Source: Mesorhabditis belari (taxonomy: Eukaryota; Nematoda; Chromadorea; Rhabditida; Rhabditidae). From it: DNA of 64,000 nucleotides. Below the pieces are notes generated by a model. That model had not been told where the DNA came from. It made no database searches and saw nothing but the letters and a program-made list of their open reading frames with translations. The translations under genes and the position numbers were made by a program. Numbering within the stretch: position 1 is the stretch's first letter; the number at the start of each line of letters is the position of its first letter. Below, one piece after another: positions 1 to 13,600 of the stretch. The DNA lies in the NCBI GenBank assembly GCA_958450365.1, contig CAUEEP010000754.1:1892001-1956000 (forward strand). The letters run 5' to 3'.

Positions 1-2886
1 CTTGGTGTAATCGTCACAACTCCCTCCTCGAAAGTGATCACACAGTGACGATTCTTCACTCCAACCGCTTCCAACTGGAAAAGAATATGTTTTTGTGGAT
101 AATCTACCGTAGGCGAGTATCGGCGCGTTCTAAAACGCGCCCTTTTTGAGGCTAAAAAAGAAAGAATTTGAGGAAAGCAGAGTAAGCACAGGCTAATCTA
201 ACCGATAAATCATAACTACCTACGAGTATCGTAACTACCTACCTGCATAAAATAGTATTTTGTGGGTGAAGCGCAGAAACGCAATGAAATAAGGCTTTCA
301 GAGCGAAATACAAAAAGGGTATTTTTGCAATAAACCCAAACCTACAATGATATTTTGTGGAGAGAATTGAGCCAAAGCCTCATCACAGCCAACTTCAGTG
401 ATTCCCTGTTTAATTGGAAGGAGTTGGCCTTGAGAAATGCCTAAATGGATTAGATTAGCTAATATTTATATTTTATTCAAACAAACCATGTGATAGAAGA
501 ATGAAATTCGGTTCCGTTGCTCCACCCCTCTTTGGCTCCGAAACCCGTGAGATCATTTCGATCGATGTTGAGGAGATCTATGAGTTGTTTTTTTTTTGCT
601 TAATTTGTTCTTTATTGTTAGTTGTTAGTTCTTTATAGTTAATTAATTGTTAAACTATTCAATTCTACTCTAAAAGGTGCTCTATTGATACCTGTTTATA
701 ATGCGAAGGTCGATGTCGGAGATAGAAGAAAACCTCAGGTGCGCCTGGGCCACGATTTCCGATCTATATTCAAATTTTGATTCAAATTTTATCTCAAATT
801 TATCTACCGTAAGCAGCGGACATTCATTGGGATCGAGAATTCGTTCATTCGGTGATCCGATATGCGAAAGATCGGCAATAGATCGACGCTCGTCTGGCGG
901 GGAAAGAGACTAAAAAGAAAGGGTTGGGTAAATGAACCAAAGAAGTTCACCTCAACAAGCGAGACATCATTCGGATGAATGTGTGCAAGAAGATTGTACT
1001 TCTCGAGCGCTTCTCGTACAATATGTTGTGTTGTGTCCCTTGTACTCAACAAGAGAGTCACATAGGGACGAGTTGGATCGAGTTGACTGCCATAGATCTT
1101 TAGACTCCCACCCATTTGCCCGATTTCGTTGAGTTTCGCTTCCAATTTCCTTTCCCGTCTCTTTTTCATGACAATCTCTGGATTGGAGATCGTTCTCGTG
1201 AATGTTGTCGATGGGATCTGAAGTTTATTGTCAATTTCAAAAGCACAAAATGGCTAACTTGTTGATAAATATCCGGTGGTGAGTATTTCTCTTCTCGTCC
1301 AGCATTCACAGACACTAAAAACTGATGGATAATTGTTCCGTTAAGAAAACTACAACAAAACGATAGATTACACGACTTTCAAACTCACTCATTTCAGCGA
1401 AAAATGACTAAAAAGTTGAAAATTTAGCCTTATCTTGTTTATTCTCACCAATTTTCGGTTTCTTTCTCTCGTGATCCTTCGATTTTTTCGAGAAATGCTT
1501 GATTGTTGCATCTTCTTTATCGTGAAGTTGAAGAGCCTAAGAAATTGGGTAATTTATTTAAATTTATCGAAATGAATCCTCACCGATAAAGGCACATATG
1601 GATTGGCGTTATTCTTGAGCAAAAATCGTCCCTCTCGATCATCTTTGTGCCACATTAATTGAACGACCAGCGGTTTCTCATCGATCTCCAAACGACGCTC
1701 TTCACCACCTGCAAAAAGATTAACAACAATACATTTTTATTCATAGGAATAACGTGGTGCAAACAATACATACCGTAAATACTGTAATAGTCCCCACCCC
1801 CGTAATGACGGTGCGGAGTGTTGCGTAGTCTAGCTTTGAACGAGTTTTTCTCGACACTGGTTTATGCTACAATGCGCGTTTAGGTATCAAAAAATAGCCC
1901 TGAATTTCAGCTATTTTTTGATACCAAAGACGCATTTTTTGAAAGTATGGGCGCTTTGAAAAAAATGAAATACTAAAAAACTTTTGCGACTATGGACTAT
2001 GCGACTATGTATGAGGGGGATGGGGTACTATTACAGTATTTACGGTAAGCACAACCCCTAAGCTTTAAATGCAGAGAAAGAAAAACCCATCTAGACGAGA
2101 AAACGATAATCTAGCCGGCGGGATTGTCCACCTTCCGACTAAGATACAAAGCTCTTAGCCAATCGATCATAGTGGCAGATTGAAGAATTCAGCCTACTAG
2201 CCTTGTTATAAGGTCTCCAGTGAAGCCCAATTCAAATGCTATTGCTCTAGTGCACGGGGAGCCATAGCCTAGTTTCAGTCGCTACGCCGACTAGCCGTTA
2301 GACGCGGTGCAGTCGGCAGCGCGCTTCTCTAGCGCCCACACGGCCCGAGTCCACACCTCCCTTAGCGCTACTCCATTTTGACTTTTGACTTAAAATTTTT
2401 GATTTTAAATGCCACAACTATCTTATTTTTAAGCCTCTATAGGAGCGTCGCGTAGTCTAAGTTTACTTTTAAAACAATTTCATTTTTTTTGGCTCAAAGA
2501 CGGTCGTACAGACAGACACTGTTCATTTATATATAGTAAATCTCACCTTCATGTACTTCCCACAATGAATATTCGGGTGTTGTCAGCATTCTTAAATCGG
2601 GCACAAATTTCTCCACCAATGCATCAATGACGGCTCTTGTTGTGGCCGTTGAAGAGACGCGGATGCATTTTGTGGACACGCGTTCTCCTTGATTTTGGAA
2701 ATAGAATCGCATCACTCCTTCAACTTCGAGATTCTAAAATTGGAGATTGCTTCATCCAGTTCTATTCTTTTACCTCAGTTGGTTGTGATAAATGGAACAG
2801 ATCCAGTCGATTCTCGTTCCATTGTTCAACGAGCTTTTGCAGTTGTTCACGTTCACGATTCATTTCTGTTTGAGCATCGGGTTGGT
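1..2886 (-). CDS. afd-1: Afadin/canoe-like adaptor, N-terminal half (partial)
   Basis: This is a cell-junction adaptor that links Ras/Rap GTPases to actin and adhesion proteins. Exons on the minus strand, 5' to 3': 2886-2774, 2733-2547, 1708-1584, 1536-1449, 1314-1259, 1217-951, 909-808, 763-692, 577-487, 440-346 and 74-1. All splice phases agree. The first exon has the afadin-type leader (WNENRLDLF). The next two form Ras-association domain 1 (STKCIRVSSTATT, then RRLEIDEKPLVVQL). The 1217-951 exon carries the TRTISNPE linker and Ras-association domain 2 (SLKIYGSQLDP). The last exon begins an FHA domain (RHCVITFEEGVVTITP). The DIL and PDZ domains would lie left of base 1. The first exon opens in phase 2, so either an upstream exon is missing or the internal ATG near 2856 is the start. 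The gene is divergent from the ADAR-like gene. The symbol is borrowed from C. elegans. Confidence 0.93.
1771..2047. mobile_element. MITE, family A, in an afadin intron
   Basis: Terminal inverted repeats read taccgtaaatactgtaatag inward from both ends, flanked by TA. The interior is a partial hairpin containing the GTTGCGTAGTCTAG core and a 'tatcaaaaaatagc' palindrome. A second copy with much better arms is at 54233-54494. It sits wholly inside the 1709-2546 intron. There is no coding capacity, so it is a non-autonomous DNA element. Confidence 0.85.
2215..2480. repeat. tRNA-like/SINE-like segment plus GCGTCGCGTAGTCTA fragment
   Basis: At 2262-2350 the sequence has an A-box-like 'agccatagcctagt' and a B-box-like 'ggcccgagtcc'. 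The downstream 'aaatgccacaactat' is also found after the tRNA-like copy at 59424-59493, which suggests a shared tail. At 2432-2475 there is a solo copy of the 'cctctataggagcgtcgcg' repeat seen again at 3652 and 4045. It lies in the afadin intron. Confidence 0.5.
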
Positions 2887-4580
2887 CTATAAAATGTTTG
2901 TAAAAATGAAGCTTTCTCTAAAAACAAGATATTAAACAATAAGAACAACAATAAGAACAAAAACAAAACAAAAACAAAACAAAAACAAATCAAAAAGCAT
3001 CAAAAATTCGTTTTATAAAATAGAAAGAGGTCAAAGTTGAGTGTAAAATTGATTTAGAGTTGAAGTTTTGGCGAGATTTGAATAAAAAAAGCTAAAACTG
3101 AGCCCAATAGGCATCCAAAATAGGCAATTTCCCCACAACAACAAATGATTCATCCCAAACAAATGATTCATCTCAAAAAATCGATTCTCTCCGAAAATTT
3201 GCCTTATCTATCAACGATCAGAATCAAAAATCTGTTCATTCCGAATAATTGGCACATCGCCGAGAAGACAGAAAATTTCTGGATTGAAGCCAATCCGCCC
3301 ATATCCAACCGTAGCCTTTCCCCTTTCGAGACTCATCCATTCTCTTCTTCTTTCTTACAAGAACACTTTACTTGTTAGACGCTTATCGACTTTGCAAACG
3401 TTCGTCTTATTCTCTTCGTCTTCAAAGCTGAGAAAAAGCTTATAACTTAAGTTTTGAATTGATTTTAGATCGTTTTCCGTTACACAAAAGTATTTCAGTG
3501 TGTCTTTTGCCACTTTTCCAATCTCTGTTCCAATTTTCCAATTCTTCGCACTCTGTAGAAAGCGAGTTTAGCTTAAAATTGAGCAATCTTATCTCCGATT
3601 CGTTTAAATCGTTTTATTTCTAAAAACAACCACCGTAAATACTCTAATAGAAGCCTCTATAGGAGCGTCGCGTAGTCTAAGTTTACTTTCAAATAAACGC
3701 TTGACATCAGTACGTTTATTTCGTTTGCTTTTGCGTTTTTGTTTCGTTTGTCTTTACGCGCTTTGGTATCAAATTAAAATAAAGAGAATGGATGATTTTT
3801 TTAATATATAAATTAAAATTTTAATATAATACATATTTTAGCATTAACCAGCGTTTTTAGAGAAAGAATTGAAAAGTGGAAAAAATTTTTTTCCTCATCT
3901 CTCAATCATTTTTCTAAGCATTGGTTAATGCTAGAAATATGTGTTATATCTTAAAAAATTACCCATTCTCTCTACTTTAATTTGATATAAACGCGCGCAG
4001 AAATAAACATACTGGTGTCGAGATATGAGCGATTTTTTGGAGCCCCCTATAGGAGCGTCGCCTCGTCGAGTTTACTCTCAAACAAACGCTCATATCTCGA
4101 CACCAGTACGTTGATTTCTGTACGCTTAGGTATCAAATTAAAGTAGAGCGAATAGGTGATTTTCTGAGATTTAGCACATATTTTTAACATTAACCAGGGC
4201 TTAGAAAAAATGATTGAGAAATTATGAAAAATCGGCTTTTCTTTGCCACTCAAACCTGGACCTCTTTCCGTTCTTGGAGCTGGTCGATGACTACACGTTG
4301 AGAGTAAGCTTCTATAGGGTAGACTTTGAGAGTAGACTACGCGACGCTTCTATAGGGGCTTCTATTAGGCTTCTTCTATCAATTTCCCTTCATTCAAGAT
4401 CGATAATTGTTCTGAAAAGCCGAATTGGAGACAATTTTCCGATTTCTAACATCTGCTTACAGTTTTCTGCAAGATTCGAGATTTCAAGCTTATTCACTCA
4501 GCTGTTCAAGTCTTTTTCGCTTTTTTTCTAATCATTTTCAAATGAGATTTCTCGTTTGTTCCACATTTTATTCAACTCTT
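2887..4580. other. Intergenic region between afadin and the ADAR-like gene
   Basis: This divergent intergenic region holds an AAAAC-rich stretch (2940-3000), an unassigned AT-rich stretch and, from 3631, nested foldback elements. I see no protein exon with support. The promoters of both flanking genes should lie here, but no core motif is recognisable by eye. Confidence 0.6.
3631..4380. mobile_element. Nested foldback/MITE cluster (CTATAGGAGCGTCGCG family)
   Basis: It starts with the family-A end 'accgtaaatact', then the 'gcctctataggagcgtcgcg' core, which returns inverted at 4314-4370 ('gacgcttctatagggg'). Between them is a second inverted repeat (about 3765-3990 against 4030-4250) sharing 'atcaaattaaa' and 'cgacaccagtacgt'. 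The structure suggests one foldback inserted into another. No transposase is present. Confidence 0.65.
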
Positions 4581-4590
4581 TCCTTTTTAG
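4581..4590 (+). promoter_or_regulatory. Possible trans-splice acceptor of the ADAR-like gene
   Basis: A strong tcctttttag acceptor lies 48 bases before the ATG at 4639, and no matching upstream coding exon is seen. Nematode spliced leaders are commonly added at such sites. The acceptor of an unseen 5'-UTR intron would look the same. Confidence 0.45.
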
Positions 4591-4638
4591 ACGGTCAACC
4601 TCGGGCAATTATCTTCATCTTTTTGGTGATTCGAAGCG

Positions 4639-7600
4639 ATGGACTACTCAGCCTCTTATCAATATTCGTATGGATGGGGTAATCCATCACAACAACAACA
4701 AACGACAAAGGATCAACAGCAATATGCTGTATATGCAACACAAATGGGAGGAGGACAAGCAATGGGACAACAACAGCAACAACAACATGATGTGAACAAG
4801 ATGGGACATTTGGGAAGTGTTGGGAACAATCAGGTGGGAATGGATAGGATTTAATAAGGTAGTACATGGGATAGAGCCAAACCGATAGTCAGGTTTGCCT
4901 AACGATCACAGGGTCAGACTAGGGCCTGGGTCTACCAAACTCTTTACCATTAGCATCTTTGCATCAGATGCTTCTAGCATTTACTGATTTGCCAGCAATT
5001 TTGCTAAACGGATTTAGCAGTTTAGCATTTAACAATTTTGCAAAATCGATTTAGATTTAACATTTAGCAACTTTGCTAAATACCAAAACAATTTTGCGGT
5101 TTGGTAGGTCCAAAAATTTTGCTAAGTTTAGCAGTTAGTAGACCCAGGTCCAGTACGCTTGACTTACTATCTTATTATAAGACCCAAAGTTTCTTTGTGT
5201 TCGTGTGTCTCTCCGTTCACTTCATAACTGGAGTCCCAGTGGGAATTTCGGTCTGTTTTTTTGGGACAATATGTAATCGACTACGGCGGTTTGGCCTGTC
5301 AAATCAGATTTGAAAAATCTCAACCCGTTTTTGAGAAAAGTTGGAAAAAGTTCAAAGGAGAAGGAAAGCTAAGGCGGAAAAGTTCAAAGGGGCGGAAGTG
5401 ACGGTAGAGATTTCGGGTAAACGGGAAAATTTGCCTCTCAAAAGCAGACTAGTTATTGAAATTCATATTAAGTAGTAAATTAGTAAACTCACTATTCATA
5501 TTTAGTAGTAAAAGTAGACTGTATCAACATTTAATTTTTAAAACTTTTTGTTGACAATGGATTGTATTCCCAACCCATAAAAGGACCGACGTGTCCAACT
5601 ATGCCTCTGTTGTGTGGAAATTACCAAAGCCAATCGATAGCACCAAACCAAAATCTTCTCTTTGCAGAATCGTTCCCTTGGTGGCTATTGGTCATCGCCA
5701 TCGCAAGGCACTCAAAATGCCGGGAAACCCCAAAATCAGCCCTACTCGTTCAGTGGATTCCCTGGCCCATCTCCGTTCGCGAAGAGCTCATTCCCGAAGA
5801 AAGGGACGAATTGGTGAGTAATTATGATTCTTTTCAAAATGATTTAGTTAGATTCATCAATTATTCTTTTCCAGGTCGGAGAAGAAGCGAATGATGGCCA
5901 AAAAACCGTACAATCCAAACGGCAAAACGCCGGCCATGCTTCTCCATGAGCTTTTCAAGTAAGCTTTTAAACTTCCTAAGCTCAAACTTAACGTTTCTAT
6001 TTCAGGAATGTTCTGGAGAGATTTGATGATCTCACTCCGGCCAAACCAACAGCCGTCAAAATGTATCGTTGTGTTGTGACGGTGGATGGACGAGATTTTC
6101 AGGCGGAAGCTGCGAACAAGAAATTGGCTAAACAAGTGGGTAACTTATTTCAGAAGTAGTAAGTGTTATATAGAGATTTAAAGCCCAAAATCTTGGCTAC
6201 ATTTACATACAAAAATCTTTTGAATTAGAGTCACACAACTTATGTGACAAGTTTTTGAGTGAGCACTACTCGGTCTTTTTCCGAGCCACTGCCATTTTTG
6301 ACGATTTTCTTTATAAAAATTTTTTAAGAAGAGGTTTTTTTTATTTATTTTCGTTAAAATGTAACATTCATTGTCATTTAATAACAATAAGAATATTGTT
6401 TTATCAAACCAACTGTTTTATCAAACTTTCCTAACCAAAATTCAATTTGATTTAAAGTTTATTTTGAGGCTCAAGGAAAAAAAGCGTAAATTGGGCCTTT
6501 TTTTGATTTTCAATTTGCATCCAGATTTTGATGTATGTGCTGCTCTAGCTCTATAAATTTATTGAACTTTTTAAAACAAGAATAGTGCAAAATTGTTTTG
6601 GTGAAGCTTTTCTAAACGAAAATTTTTATAAAGAAAATCATCAAAAAATGGCAGCCTCTCGGAAAGAGACCGAGTAGTGCTCACTCAAAAACTTTTCACA
6701 TGAGTTGTATGACTCCAATTCGAAAGTTTTTGGTATATAAACATAGCCAAGCGTCCGGGCTTCAAATCTCTATTTAACACTTACCATTTTTAAAATAAGT
6801 TTGACATTTGGCTAGCTGCTTTTACAAAAAGTTGTGCTGGAACTTTTGGGGACCCATATACTAGGCTTTTACTTATTTGCTTTACTTTTACTCAAGTTAT
6901 TTGTTTTTTAGAAAGCCTCAGAAGTGGCTGTGCAAGCTCTCCGTCCGGATATTTCGATCACTCCATGGGAAGAGGTGAAACCACAAGTCGTCAAACAAGA
7001 ACCACCAAAGAAAAAACAAAAGGTACGTTTAAAAGCTGTAGAGAGTTTTGGGAGAATTTCATTTCAAGCCCAATCCCCAAGACTGTGTGTCCTCTAGAAT
7101 TGAGCATTTTCTAAAAGATGCTAGGAAGCCTTCAGCTACTGTACTCCGGCTTTTGTCCAGCTATCGTACTTCAGACTATAGCTGGTAGGCATAACTGTAC
7201 CCAAGTAGCGCTAATCCGAAGTACGGTAACTTTTTCCTACCTTTTAGAAAACAGCTTTACGCTTGATGGCACACAATTCCTCTCCAGCTTTTTGTTTGTG
7301 TGGTTGTCGAATCTTAAATTTTCTTTCAAAGAAATCTCTTCTCAGCTCACGTATATAGACGTGAGAGTCCAGAAAAATTCTCTTCTTTTTTACAAAATTC
7401 CTATAAACGATCACGTGCTATGTATGTTTTCTATAATTTTATAGATGGCGGCTGAGGAGACAAATGTGATGACAAAGCCAACACAAAAAGTACGAAACAA
7501 GACGAGAGAGAACCCGTATAGTTGATATTTGATATCAGTGATTGTCAATACCCGACCGGTCTTTGTGTCCTTGTAAATGCGCGTTTTCTGGCACTGAATC

Positions 7601-10600
7601 GGCTTTTCTTTGCTGTGCCAGAAAGTGTGTTTGCGAGAGCACAAGAACAAGTCAGAAATTGCAAACATTCAATCACTGACATCAAATTTGTTGAATTTGT
7701 CGTATCGAGCTTGCACCAAAACACCGAAAACTGATTGTACAGAGCTTCATGTTTCAATTCCAGGACGTGAACAAGATCTCGCCGATTGAGAGCGCTCTCT
7801 CATTGCTCGATTTGTTGAGGAAACTGTGTGCTGATCAAACGATCGATGTACAAATGGAACACACGAATATCACGGAAGGAGATCAATCAAAAGTCTCGCC
7901 GAATAAGCATCGATTCAGGTGAGTGAATGCACATAATATAATAGCTAATAATATAATAGCTAATAATATAATAAATTAATAAATAATAATTTAATACATT
8001 AATAAATAATAAGATAATAAATTTCCAGATTCACACTCAGTTTCCCGGCTCAAGACAAGCAATACGTGAAAGAGGGATTCGGAAAGACTTCACCCAAAGA
8101 TTTAGCTATCAGAGAGGTGAGAAAAGGATCTAAACATAGATGATGGTTATGCAGATAACTTTAAAAATGATATTCAGTTCTGGATTAGAGCTTTATAATG
8201 CTAATTTCCCAATTTTCAGGCCCTCAAAGAGATCTTTGGCGTAAGCGATTTCGATATTCAACGGGTTGTCAAGCGATCTCTGTCATCAAAGCTCACACAA
8301 ATGAACCCAATCCAGGTATAAAGTTAATCTGATCAAGAATTGTGAAGAAAATTATATTGTACTTTTGATTTATGATCAATTTTCTATGATCTATGTTTAG
8401 GTTCTTCACCACATGGCCGCTATGATGAATAAAGAGGTCGTTTTTGAGGTTCATGAGGAGGAAAAAGCCGATGTGAAGAAAATGCCAGTTGGAGCGACTG
8501 GATATTATGCAACTTGCATTGTAAAAGAACAACAAAATCGTGGGTTTTAATAGATTTTATTTGATAAACTTTTAAATTTAGCTGAAAATCAAGCAAGTGT
8601 GAAAGGAGATGTGGCCACGTCGAAAGTCGAGGCGAAAATGATGGCAGCCAAGTTGGCAAATGTTGAGGTAAAGAAAGGGAACTGTAAAGAAACTGTAAAG
8701 ATCGAATTTTGAAACTTTACAATATCCCTAAAGTTTATTGAACTGCTTTAAACTGCTTTTCAGATTTTCGGCCTTGATTTGGACAACATTCCCGAGCGTC
8801 CAGTCATTCCGATTCCCGCTTGTCAAAAGCTGCAAATTCTGCTGATGAAGAAGAATCGAGGGGTGAGTTTTTTTTGGATAAAACTAATATATTATCTACT
8901 GTAATTTTCTAATTTCCATCAAAATCCGCTCTTTTTTCAGCGTCTCCCGAAAATCTCGTACGAAGATCTGCCGGCTCAACCCGATTCTACGAACACATCA
9001 CCGGTTTTCCGAATTAAATGCAAGATTCATGATAAGGTTTGGAAATGAAGACTATATTTAATCGAAAGCAAATATTAAAATTAGCATAAAATCCATTTTC
9101 CTTTTCCAGGAGGAGTATTTCGGTGTTGGAAAGAGTAAAAAGATGGCCAAAAACGACGCGGCTCATCAGGCATTGAAAGCTATATTTAAGGTTTGTTCAG
9201 GGATTGTTATAGTTCTAATCTTATCCAAGGTCAAATTTGGATCATATTTTTAAATGAGATTGATGAAATTCATTTATATTTTTAGTTTGATTACGATGAA
9301 AGCCTCAACAATGACCCCTCGCCTCATTATGGAATCAGCAAGCTTTGCTATGATGTAAGTTTGAAGCTGAATTTGAAGCTGAATATCTTTCTATACGGTA
9401 GTGGACAAGGGTACTAGACTTACAATATCAGATTTAATAATAATATTTTAGTAATTCTTGATCTTTTTCTCTTTTTTAGATCTCCGAATATACAAAGCGT
9501 GAATACTTTCAAATGTGTGGCTTCTATGGCGTTCGACAAAGCACCGGAAATGGCTGCGTGAGTTGTGAAATGCTATAAAAAATTCGTGATTTTTACGATT
9601 ATCAAATCTATATCTTAACATCTTTGCAATCTTTACAGCTTCTTCTTGTTGAATGAGAAAGATGAAAAGAGATTGTTGTCGATTGGAAGCTGTCCACTCA
9701 CAATTCTTTCAACTGATAAGGTAACATTCATTTATAAGTGTAGTGCAGTTATCCAAGATCATTTTTAAAACATTTTAAGCAATCAAACATTTTCAGTTGG
9801 AATCATCCGAGGGATTGGCTCTCATCCACATGCAATCCATCGTTTTGGCCAGAAGGAGTATGATTCGGTGAGAGATTTCGATTTAAAAATCGATCAATTT
9901 AATAAATTTCACTCAAAACATAAATTTCACTAATTTCTTCTGACAAACTGCTCGATTCTAAAAGAAACAGCTGGATTTTTTCTCTCAAAAATCTCATTTA
10001 GTTATTTCTTGATGGAATTGGAGAAGTTGGGAACGGAAAGAAGCGAAGAGAGCATCTTCCAAACAAATTCGGTGAGTAGAGATGAGAAATGGTGTAAAAT
10101 AGTGTTCAGAGCTATAGAAAAGATAGGCAACAACCATTCCTACATAACCAATCTCCTTTTCCTACAATTTTCATAGAATTTTCATTCCAGGAGGGTGTCA
10201 CCTCGCTTCGTTCGGGTCTCCGCGTTGTCCTCTATTCGACATTCGCTCCTGATATCCGTTTCTCGACTCCTGATGCACAACAGCCAAGTCTTTCCATTTA
10301 CACGTGAGTTTTCAGCTGACAATTCGGTTACAATTTGGTTTTCTAACTCTGGATAGACAAACTGTCTGTACACAGACAGTATGGTGAAAATTCTCGGGAA
10401 AAGGAAAGGCTTCAAAATGATAGAATTTATCTTATCGGCTGAGAAAAAGCCCGTACAGACGGACAGACACTACTCTTTTATACATAGTAAAGTAGATAAG
10501 TAGATAACAAAACAACTCGATTGCTAATTTTCGGATGTAAAGTTTCGCTATGCCCACCTTTCAACTTTGGCACAGTGAGTGGCGCGCTTGTCTACGGCCT

Positions 10601-13600
10601 ACTCGGGTTCGACTACGCTTGTCGCTTGTCCTACTCGGGTTCGACTCCCGAATGTTTCGTGACTTTTGCTTTTTAAAAAACGAAATATAAGTAGCATAAC
10701 TACATAGAAGTCTAAACCTAACAAAATAAAAATGATGTAAATCGGCTCACGGGAAGCCGAGAACTCGCCGGTACAGACATTTCCCTTTTATACAGGGTGT
10801 TCAAAAAGTTCCCGCACACTTGTAAATGATTCATTTTCTAAATGAAAGCTAAAACAAAATTTCCCCGGCTTTGATAGTATTTTGAAGCTGAAATTCTGAA
10901 CATTTCTATAAGTAAATCACTCTGATCAGAAATTTCTAGCCTTTTCAAAGAAGGCTTGGAGATTGGTTATGTAGGAATGGTTCTTGCATATCTTTTTTTT
11001 ATCTTTGCACTGCATTCGAGGCCATGAGACAAACACAGTTTTTGCGTGTTTTCGAATAACAAGTTTTTAAAGACTATTTTACGTTTTTATTTGATTTTAT
11101 TTGATGAGAGATTTCAATTTTAAAAAAATAACAATTGAAATGTTATTTTAAACAAAAGTGTACATTTAAAAAAGACTTTTTTGAAGGATTTTTCGATTGA
11201 AAACGGGATCAAATAGGTGAGCGCCATGACAGTTTGCCTCTAGCGCACTACAATGCGTCTTTGGAGAGCCAGGGTGGCTTTGATCAGGATGGTTTAGGTG
11301 TAGAAAATGCTCCCCAAAATTTCAGCTTCAAAATACGATTTAGTAAGTCCAATTTCGATCATTTTAGCTTGGATTTTAGCTGAAAAATCGAGCTTCTTTT
11401 GTCTGCGGGAACTTTTTGATCACAGGGTTGGGCAAAATTACCCGGACAAGAGTTCTTCATTGTAACTTTTTAGTCAGCCAACTTAACCGTATAATTTTCT
11501 CCATAGATGAAATTTATTCATTCCTTAACCTATTAGAATATTATTGAAAAGAAGAATTCTTTTCTTTCAAACCACAAAGCATCGGGTGAAATGAATCCTG
11601 GCGCCGAGCTTCATTTTCCTCATTTTTAGAGCTTTTGATTTCTGAAAAACTCGAGAAAAAACAATATTAAGAAGAGAAAAGTGTGACTACTTTTATCGAG
11701 GATAATTAAGAGTTTTGTAGAAAAAGAATTATAGAAGTTTTATGGAACGGTTTATGCATAAAATTCAAACAAATTTCTTGTTGGGGTAATTTTCTGCAAC
11801 TACAGGGTGCGCAAAAGGTCCCGTACTTGTATTTTCTGCATTTTTGGTAATTTTAGATAAAAGATACGATTTTAAAAGTAAGAAATTCGAATTCCTCACG
11901 AAAAAGCTGATTTAGAAAACGTTTCTGGTGAATTTCTAAGTGCAACGCTATTTAAAGACAAGGGATTGAGAAGATTGAGATTGAGAAAGCTCAGGGATGC
12001 TTTGGTCGCACATTTTTTTGGGGCTTTAGGAACTTTACTTTAGGCCTGTAACTTTTATGGATCAAAAGATTTTCAAGAGTCAAGATGTTTTTCGAAAACT
12101 AGACATAAAATTGACATTTTTTATATATTGGGTGTATAAAGTTTTGGTCAACGACCGAGTCGGAAGTCAGGTTAGAACTTGGTTTTCCCATACAAATTTC
12201 CATCAAAGGAAATAAATGTAACTGTGCCCTGTAACTGTGCCCTGTAACTGTGCCCTGTAACTGTGCCCTGTAACTGTGCCCTGTAACTGTGCCCTGTAAC
12301 TGTGCCCTGTAACTGGCCCTAACTGTGCCCTGAACTGTGCCCTGTAACTGTGCCCTGTAACTGTGCCCTGTAACTGTGCCCTGTAACTGTGCCCTGAACT
12401 GTGCCCTGTAACTGTGCCCTGTAACTGTGCCCTGTAACGTGCCCTGTAGCTGTGCCCTGTAACTTGCCCTGTAACTGTGCCCTGTAACTGTGCCCTGTAA
12501 CTGTGCCCTGTAATGTGCCCTGTAACTGTGCCCTGTAACTGTGCCCTGTAATGTGCCCTGTAACTGTGCCCTGTAACTGTGCCCTGTAACTGTGCCCTGT
12601 AACTGTGCCCTGTAACTGTGCCCTGTAACTGTGCCCTGTAACTGTGCGACCAAAGCATCCCTGAGCGGACCCTCTTGTCTTTAAATAGCGTTGCACTTAG
12701 AAATTCACCAGAAACCTTTTCTAAATCAGCTTTTTCGCGAGGAATTCGAATTTCTTACTTTTAAAATCGTATCTTTTATCTAAAATTACCAAAAATGCAG
12801 AAAATAAAAGTACGGGAACTTTTGGCGCACCCTGTAGATTATTCTAGTCGTGCAAAACAATATTCTAGATTAACGTTTTAAACCGGAATTCAGTCCCCAG
12901 TAACACGTTTTACAAAGAAAAGTTTCCACTCAACTTTTTCACCCAAAAATTACCCTTTTCTTCTTCTTTTTCTTGTAATCTTTGTTGGATTATCCCATTA
13001 AAAGTTGGCCCCTTTCCAAAGTTGATCAACCCCAAAAAAGTCACTCACAATTCCCTTGAAACAAATGAAGACTTTCTCATTTTTCACTTTGAGAGTGGAA
13101 ATTTTGATGAAATTTTGTGAATTCGAAACGAGTTAATTAGGCCAAAGAAAGTGACACTTTTCATCCCAAGAAACCCCGACTTTTCGCCAAACATTTGATT
13201 GAGGGGGAAATGTGTGGACTCTGCGGAAAATCCAATTGTAATCATCATCATCATCGAATCTACACATGTACAATTTAAGCTCTAAAAACTACTAAGCCTA
13301 AGCCTAAAGTTCAGTCCCCAACCCCCGAATCTTTTCATGAACTCTTTTTGTGCAATTGCTTGTCTTTAGCCTGTCTTCAGCCTGTATTTGATGTCCCCTT
13401 TTCCCCCTGTTTCCCCTCCATCAATTCTGTCCACTATTTGACCAGTTGTCCCCTAAAGGCTTCTTCTCTCTTTCCACCCCTCACATTTCCCCTCTCTTTT
13501 TTCCCTTTTTTCTCTTTTCATTACTCTCGTGTATTTTCCATGCTCAATGCTCGACATTACCATATTTCGGCATCCCTTTGTGCGTTCGGTGATTCGGGTA

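Noticed and set aside
12099..12696. Minus-strand frames of 125-184 codons (TGHSYRAQLQ repeats)
   Set aside because: They are made by the 13-bp array inside a foldback element; all three frames are open for the same reason.
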